Position numbers and translations under genes: made by a program. DNA of 64,000 nt. It comes from JANSYL01 sp963921255. GTDB lineage: Bacteria; Pseudomonadota; Alphaproteobacteria; Rhodobacterales; Rhodobacteraceae. The stretch is from assembly GCA_963921255.3 (NCBI GenBank), contig CAWUEW020000001.1, positions 930,001-994,000 of the forward strand, read 5' to 3'. The notes under the pieces were generated by a model. That model searched no databases, was not told the origin of the DNA, and worked only from the letters and a program-made list of their open reading frames with translations. How positions within the stretch are numbered: the stretch's first letter is position 1; every line of letters starts with the position of its first letter. Positions 59,736 through 64,000 of the stretch are shown piece by piece.

Positions 59736-59745
59736 GGGTAGGTCG

Positions 59746-60327
59746 ATGGCGCGTGCCCTGGTGTTGTTTGCCCATCCCTGCCCCGAAAGCTTTTCGGCGG
59801 CCTTGCATCAGGAGGTGGTCACAAAGCTGTCCGGGGCGGGGTGGGACGTCGATGATTGCGACCTGAACGCCGAAGGCTTCTTTCCCGTCCTGACCGAGGC
59901 CGAGCGGCGCGGATATCATGACGAACCGGACAACATTGGCCCCGTGGCCAGCTATGTCGATCGGGTGCGGGCGGCCGACGCGCTTGTGATGGTGTTTCCG
60001 GTGTGGAACTTCGGCTATCCGGCCATCTTGAAAGGGTTTCTCGACCGGGTGTTTCTGCCCGGCGTGTCCTTCAAGCTGGTGGATGGCAAAGTGAAACCGA
60101 ACCTCACCAAGATCCGGAAACTGGCCGCGGTCACGACCTATGGCGGCACGCGCATGCGCGCGATGCTGGTCGGTGATCCGCCCCGGAAATGTGTCACGCG
60201 CGCGGTGTGGCATGTCTGTCGCCCGGAAAAGATGAAATACCTCGCCCTCTACGATATGAACCGGGCCAGCGACGAAACACGTGCCGGGTTTCTCAGCCGG
60301 GTGGGACGCGAGATGGAGGCGTTTTGA
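59746..60327 (+). CDS. NAD(P)H dehydrogenase (quinone) family flavoprotein, first copy
   Basis: A 193-residue flavodoxin-2 fold protein: ALVLFAHPCPESFSAALHQ, ADALVMVFPVWNFGYPAILKGFLDRVFLPGVSF and VTTYGG are the FMN/FAD-binding strands and loops of the NQO1/MdaB/KefF group. It probably donates two electrons from NAD(P)H to a quinone or flavin. The ATG at 59746 has AAGGG upstream. It is almost adjacent to a paralogue. Confidence 0.87.
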   Translation: MARALVLFAHPCPESFSAALHQEVVTKLSGAGWDVDDCDLNAEGFFPVLTEAERRGYHDEPDNIGPVASYVDRVRAADALVMVFPVWNFGYPAILKGFLDRVFLPGVSFKLVDGKVKPNLTKIRKLAAVTTYGGTRMRAMLVGDPPRKCVTRAVWHVCRPEKMKYLALYDMNRASDETRAGFLSRVGREMEAF

Positions 60328-60329
60328 CG

Positions 60330-60962
60330 ATGCGGGCTTTGGTGGTTTACGCGCACCCGCGGATGGGCAGCTTCACCGAAGCGGTGCGGGACGGCGTTCT
60401 GGAGAAACTCAGGGCCGCCGGCGCCGACATCCGGTTGCGCGATCTGTATGCCGAAGGCTTCGATCCGGTGCTCAGCGCGCATGAGTTGGAAATCTATGAG
60501 AACGAGGCGATCAACCAGGCCCCCGTCCAGACCCATTGCGACGATCTGCAATGGGCCGACACGCTGATCTTTGTCTACCCGACCTGGTGGTACGGCCTGC
60601 CCGCGATGATCAAAGGCTGGCTGGATCGCGTCCTCGTTCCGGGCCTCGCCTTCAAGATGCCAGACGCCGACAACAACGATATCCGACCCGGGCTGACGAA
60701 TATCACGCGGCTTGGCGTGTTCACGACCTGTGGGGCCAGTTGGTGGCTGACGCGCCTGATCGGGGCCCCCGGCAAACGTACGCTGTTGCGCGGCGTGCGG
60801 CTGATCTGTGCCAAGCGCTGCAAAACGGTGTTTGCGGCCCACTACCTGATGGACAGCTCGACGGGGAACAGCCGCGCCGCGCACCTGGACCGCGTGGCGC
60901 AAAAGATGGACAAGCTGATTGGCACGCAAACCGTGCAATCGGGAAAGGCGGTGACCGCATGA
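60330..60962 (+). CDS. NAD(P)H dehydrogenase (quinone) family flavoprotein, second copy
   Basis: A 210-residue paralogue of the preceding protein: ALVVYAHPRMGSFTEAVRDGV, ADTLIFVYPTWWYGLPAMIKGWLDRVLVPGLAF and TTCGASWWLTR. The typical YPTWWYGLPA segment contacts FAD. The ATG at 60330 is 2 bp after the preceding stop; a TTG at 60324 overlaps that stop. Its own stop overlaps the ATG of the oxygenase gene. Two such enzymes together may act as a pair or heterodimer. Confidence 0.87.
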   Translation: MRALVVYAHPRMGSFTEAVRDGVLEKLRAAGADIRLRDLYAEGFDPVLSAHELEIYENEAINQAPVQTHCDDLQWADTLIFVYPTWWYGLPAMIKGWLDRVLVPGLAFKMPDADNNDIRPGLTNITRLGVFTTCGASWWLTRLIGAPGKRTLLRGVRLICAKRCKTVFAAHYLMDSSTGNSRAAHLDRVAQKMDKLIGTQTVQSGKAVTA

Positions 60963-61885
60963 TCCCCGTGCTGGATTTCGAACGCTTCGCCAACGGGACA
61001 GACCGCGACGGCTTCGTCGCCGATCTGGGGGCCGCGGCCCGTGGGCCGGGGTTTTTCCTGCTGAAGGGACACGGCGTTGACCCGGACCTGCAGGCGCGGG
61101 TCTTTGCCTTGGCGGACACGTTCTTTGGACTGCCGATGGACCAGAAAGAGGCCGTTTCAATCCTGAAGACGCCGCATTACCGCGGATGGGCCCATGATGG
61201 GTTGGAAAGCCTGGATGAAACCAGCGGTCAGGTGGACCGAAAGGAAAGCTTCAACATTGGCTACGACCTTCCCGAGGACGACCCGCGCGTCGTGGCAGGC
61301 GAGCCGTTTCGCGGCGTGAACCAGTGGCCGGAGCTTCCCGGGTTCCGAGACACGATGCTTGCGTATTACGACGCCGCACTTGACCTGGGCGTGCGGCTGA
61401 GCCGGGCGATCGCGCTTGATCTCGAGTTGCCGGAAGATCATTTCGATTGCGCCTTCATTGACCCGTTGGCGGCACTGCGGGTGCTGCATTACCCGCCCGC
61501 GACAGGCGCCGCCGGCGAAATCGGCGCCGGGGCGCATTCCGACTATGGCGTCGTGACCCTGTTGATGACGGATGGCGAGGCCGGGCTGCAGGTGAAACCG
61601 CGCGACGGCGACTGGATGGATGTGCCCCATGTCGAAGGGGCCTACGTCGTCAATATCGGCGACTGTCTGATGCGCTGGACGAATGACATCTATGTTTCGA
61701 CCCCGCACCGTGTGCTTCCGCCAAAGCGGCAGCGCCGCTCGGTGGCGATGTTCGTGGAGGCGAACCCGGACGTGATGGTCGAGGCCCTGCCCGGTACGGG
61801 CGATGCGAAATACCCGCCGATCCGCGCGGCGGATTACCTGCAATCAAGATTGGACGCGACCTACAACGAAAAGGTGGGCGGTTAG
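60959..61885 (+). CDS. 2-Oxoglutarate/Fe(II)-dependent oxygenase (isopenicillin N synthase family)
   Basis: A 308-residue oxygenase with the DIOX_N region (IPVLDFERF...GFFLLKGHGVD) and the double-stranded beta-helix facial triad His193-x-Asp195 (AGAHSDYG) and His250 (STPHRVLPP), followed by the 2-oxoglutarate-binding Arg260 in RRSVAMF. It hydroxylates or desaturates a small molecule. It is the last gene of the catabolic cluster and overlaps the convergent beta-galactosidase gene by 4 bp. Confidence 0.92.
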   Translation: MIPVLDFERFANGTDRDGFVADLGAAARGPGFFLLKGHGVDPDLQARVFALADTFFGLPMDQKEAVSILKTPHYRGWAHDGLESLDETSGQVDRKESFNIGYDLPEDDPRVVAGEPFRGVNQWPELPGFRDTMLAYYDAALDLGVRLSRAIALDLELPEDHFDCAFIDPLAALRVLHYPPATGAAGEIGAGAHSDYGVVTLLMTDGEAGLQVKPRDGDWMDVPHVEGAYVVNIGDCLMRWTNDIYVSTPHRVLPPKRQRRSVAMFVEANPDVMVEALPGTGDAKYPPIRAADYLQSRLDATYNEKVGG

Positions 61886-63786
61886 CGCCGGGTCCAGGTG
61901 ACGCCCGCGGGCGGCAGGGTCTGCCCCTCGAACGCCACCGGGTCCGGCCCATGGTTGAAGACAAAGCGCGTGCGACCGGTGTCGCGAATGCGGATGTCTT
62001 GGGGAAGGTCGGTCACCGCCAGCCCCGCATCGGCGGCCGCGCGGCGCAACACGCGGTCCATGTAGTCCGCGTCGGGCCACCCCCCAAGATAGTGGAGCGT
62101 GCCGCTCCTCATGAGCAGGGCTGCGCCATCCTCGGTCCGATCGACCACCTCGGCGGCCCCTTCCAGATGTTCGCGCCACAGCTTCACCGCGCCGCCCCCC
62201 GCAACCGGGATCGGCATGTCCGGGCGCAGGGTTTCGACAAACGCGATCCGCGTGTCCAGATTGTCCAGGGCCGGGGGCAACCCCTCGGGGATGGTGAGGT
62301 TTGCGGTCTTGGCGTTGCTGCGCGGCCCCAAGAGCTGCACCGCGTCAGACTGCGCCAGAGCGGAGGTCAACGCTTCCGTCAGCGAAAGGGCACCGGGCAC
62401 CAACACCAGATCGTAACCAGACAGATCTGCGGTGTCCGGCGCAACGATGTCGATCGTCAGCCCCAGACGTCGCGCGGCGCGATACATGTCGAACACGAGC
62501 GCGAAGTAGTCACACCCCGCCCCCTGCGGTTGCACCGTCCAGCCCCAGGACGCGTCGTAGTCAAAGACAAGCGCAACGGGCGCGCGCGTCTGCTCGACCT
62601 CGGGCATATCCGACAATTCCGCGGCCACCTGCTGCGCCTCGGTAAAGGCGGGGGCTTCGTTGCTGTCGGGGCGCAACAGACCGGCGTGATACTGCTCTTG
62701 TGCAAAGGGGGCCTGGCGCCAGCGGAAATAGCTGACACATTCCGCCCCATGGGCGAATGCCTCCCACGTCCAGAAACGGACCATTCCGGGCAGCGGGGCC
62801 GGGTTGTGCGGGGCCCAGTTCACTGGTCCAGGCTGCTGTTCCATGACCCACCAGCGCCCATTCCCAACGGCGCGGTAGAGATCGTGGTGGAACGCCTGAA
62901 AATCGGGGTCCCCCTGGCGGGCGTAGCGGCGCTTGTGGTCGGCATCCGCAACCACACGGTCCTCGAGGAAACCCAACGGGTAGCTGTCCCAGGTGGCGAT
63001 TTCCATCTGCCCGCCCAGATCGAAATGATCAAACTCCAGCACCTGACCCATGTAGTTGTGGCTGATCGGTGCGTCGGAATGGGCCCGGATCGCCGCAACC
63101 TGCGCGGCGTTGAAGCGGGCCACCTGATCTGACGAGAAGTGTCTAAAATCCAAAGCATGCGACGGGTTCGGTTCCGTCACCGTCAGATTTGGCAGCTCGA
63201 TCTGATCGAACCGATCATACTCCATCGACCAGAAGACATTTCCCCAAGCCGTGTTCAGGGCCGAGACGGTGCCGTACCGGCCCAACAACCAATCCTGAAA
63301 CGCGGCGCGGGCGGCCTCTGAATAGCTGATCACGGTGTCGTGGCAGCCGTATTCATTGTCGGTTTGCCATGCTTCGACACGGTGCCCGTAGCGTTCGGCC
63401 AAGAGGGCGGTGATCCGCACGGATTCGTCCCGGTAGCCCGCGTGCGAAAAACAGTAGTGGCGCCGCGATCCAAACCCTCGTGGGCGACCGTCGGCATCGA
63501 CGGCCAGCATGTCGGGATGCTTGTCCACCATCCAGCGGGGCGGTGTTGCAGTGGGGGTGCCCAGAACGATCTTCAGACCGGCCTCCTGCAACACATCCAT
63601 CGCCCGATCGAGCCATGCAAAGTCCAGCTCCCCCGGCGCCGGTTCCAGGCGCGACCATGCAAACTCCCCGATGCGGACCCAGGTCAGGCCGAGGGCGGCC
63701 ATGCGGCGGGCATCCTCGGCCCAGATCGCCTCGGGCCAATGTTCGGGATAGTAGCAGGTGCCAAGCGTTCGGCGCAGATCCGACAT
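61882..63786 (-). CDS. Beta-galactosidase, glycoside hydrolase family 42
   Basis: A 634-residue GH42 enzyme: LGTCYYPEHWPEAIWAEDARRMAALGLTWVRIGEFAWSRLEP at the N-terminus, acid/base Glu in WQTDNEYGCHDT, a nucleophile Glu in WWVMEQQPGPVNWAPHN, then the trimerisation domain and a small C-terminal beta domain. No signal peptide is present, so it acts inside the cell on imported galactosides. The start ATG overlaps the stop of the upstream SMP-30 gene by one base (TGATG), giving a sugar-catabolic operon. Confidence 0.93.
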   Translation of the reverse strand: MSDLRRTLGTCYYPEHWPEAIWAEDARRMAALGLTWVRIGEFAWSRLEPAPGELDFAWLDRAMDVLQEAGLKIVLGTPTATPPRWMVDKHPDMLAVDADGRPRGFGSRRHYCFSHAGYRDESVRITALLAERYGHRVEAWQTDNEYGCHDTVISYSEAARAAFQDWLLGRYGTVSALNTAWGNVFWSMEYDRFDQIELPNLTVTEPNPSHALDFRHFSSDQVARFNAAQVAAIRAHSDAPISHNYMGQVLEFDHFDLGGQMEIATWDSYPLGFLEDRVVADADHKRRYARQGDPDFQAFHHDLYRAVGNGRWWVMEQQPGPVNWAPHNPAPLPGMVRFWTWEAFAHGAECVSYFRWRQAPFAQEQYHAGLLRPDSNEAPAFTEAQQVAAELSDMPEVEQTRAPVALVFDYDASWGWTVQPQGAGCDYFALVFDMYRAARRLGLTIDIVAPDTADLSGYDLVLVPGALSLTEALTSALAQSDAVQLLGPRSNAKTANLTIPEGLPPALDNLDTRIAFVETLRPDMPIPVAGGGAVKLWREHLEGAAEVVDRTEDGAALLMRSGTLHYLGGWPDADYMDRVLRRAAADAGLAVTDLPQDIRIRDTGRTRFVFNHGPDPVAFEGQTLPPAGVTWTRR

Positions 63787-64000
63787 CACAGACGTACCTT
63801 GTGTTCCCTCTGGCCCTTGGCCGTGGTTGAGATTGCAAAGGTCTGGCCAGACAGGGGCGCCGCCGCCATGTCATCGGCCCCAAGCCCTTGGCGCGCGGTC
63901 GTCACGTAGAGTGTGGACAGGTCGGCGCCACCAAAGGCCGGGCAACTTGGTTGGGGCACCGGCACAGCATATTCTTCTACAAGTTTTCCGGATGGGTCGT
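63786..64000 (-). CDS. SMP-30/gluconolactonase family protein, C-terminal part (cut by window edge)
   Basis: Only the last 70 residues are present: DPSGKLVEEYAVPVPQPSCPAFGGADLSTLYVTTAR, then ...KGQREHKVRL and stop. PSCPAFGG and the LYVTTAR strand are typical of the last blade of SMP-30/gluconolactonase propellers, which hydrolyse sugar lactones. Translational coupling to the GH42 gene suggests a role in oxidative galactose or arabinose catabolism. Confidence 0.85.
   Translation of the reverse strand, partial: DPSGKLVEEYAVPVPQPSCPAFGGADLSTLYVTTARQGLGADDMAAAPLSGQTFAISTTAKGQREHKVRL

Noticed and set aside
57856..60213. A 785-codon minus-strand open frame
   Set aside because: It lies opposite the amidohydrolase, FAD oxidase and quinone-reductase genes, which have clear motifs; the antisense product has none.
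1..64000. tRNA or rRNA genes and CRISPR arrays
   Set aside because: Reading both strands, I found no cloverleaf with a GTTCGA-type T-loop, no rRNA segment and no regularly spaced direct repeats.

Overview
The window reads as a GC-rich chromosome segment of an alphaproteobacterium, most likely a marine Rhodobacterales (Roseobacter-type) species. The grounds are the hisS-hisZ-hisG operon, a B12-dependent ribonucleotide reductase, a DUF1489 protein, the ruvCAB / ybgC / tolQRAB / pal / cpoB / tilS / ftsH order and a Tad/Flp pilus cluster. This assignment rests on gene content and order, not on a database search. I see no rRNA, tRNA or CRISPR array.

Layout. 1-7.1 kb: start of ileS (minus strand, cut by the left edge), an FAD monooxygenase, an EamA transporter, a SlyX-like protein and the coupled operon hisS-hisZ-hisG. 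7.1-16.8 kb: a DUF1489 protein, nrdJ with a promoter overlapped by a probable NrdR box, an LpxR-like outer-membrane protein, a Hint-domain protein, rpsD, a methyltransferase, an MFS carrier, prmA and two small proteins, one of them DUF1127. 17.1-28.8 kb: a dense plus-strand block for Holliday-junction processing (ruvCAB) and envelope integrity (ybgC, tolQRAB, pal, cpoB), then tilS and ftsH. 28.9-38 kb: a frameshifted gene, a small coiled-coil protein, a MOSC protein, fhs and folD (one-carbon folate metabolism), a thioesterase, a LytTR membrane regulator and the lhr-type helicase / pdeM pair. 38-49.9 kb: a minus-strand Tad/Flp pilus locus running pilin, cpaB, cpaC, an OmpA-like lipoprotein, cpaE, cpaF, tadB, tadC, two TPR lipoproteins, the prepilin peptidase and an AAA ATPase.

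50,050-53,527 is the most unusual part: an intact 3,478-bp IS1595-family transposon. It has perfect 23-bp terminal inverted repeats and flanking 8-bp sequences that match at 7 of 8 positions. One translationally coupled operon fills it: transposase, EcoRI-type adenine methyltransferase, a DUF262-HNH endonuclease and a 56-residue protein of unknown function. It looks like a transposon whose cargo is a compact restriction-modification or defence module. It sits just upstream of the pilin gene's likely promoter.

53.6-61.9 kb: a RidA-like protein diverges from an eight-gene plus-strand cluster: ABC importer (binding protein, ATPase, permease), cytosine-deaminase-like amidohydrolase, FAD-linked oxidase, two flavodoxin-fold quinone reductases and a 2-oxoglutarate/Fe(II) oxygenase. 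I infer uptake and oxidative breakdown of an N-heterocycle or related amine. The window ends on the minus strand with a GH42 beta-galactosidase coupled to an SMP-30/gluconolactonase gene cut by the right edge.
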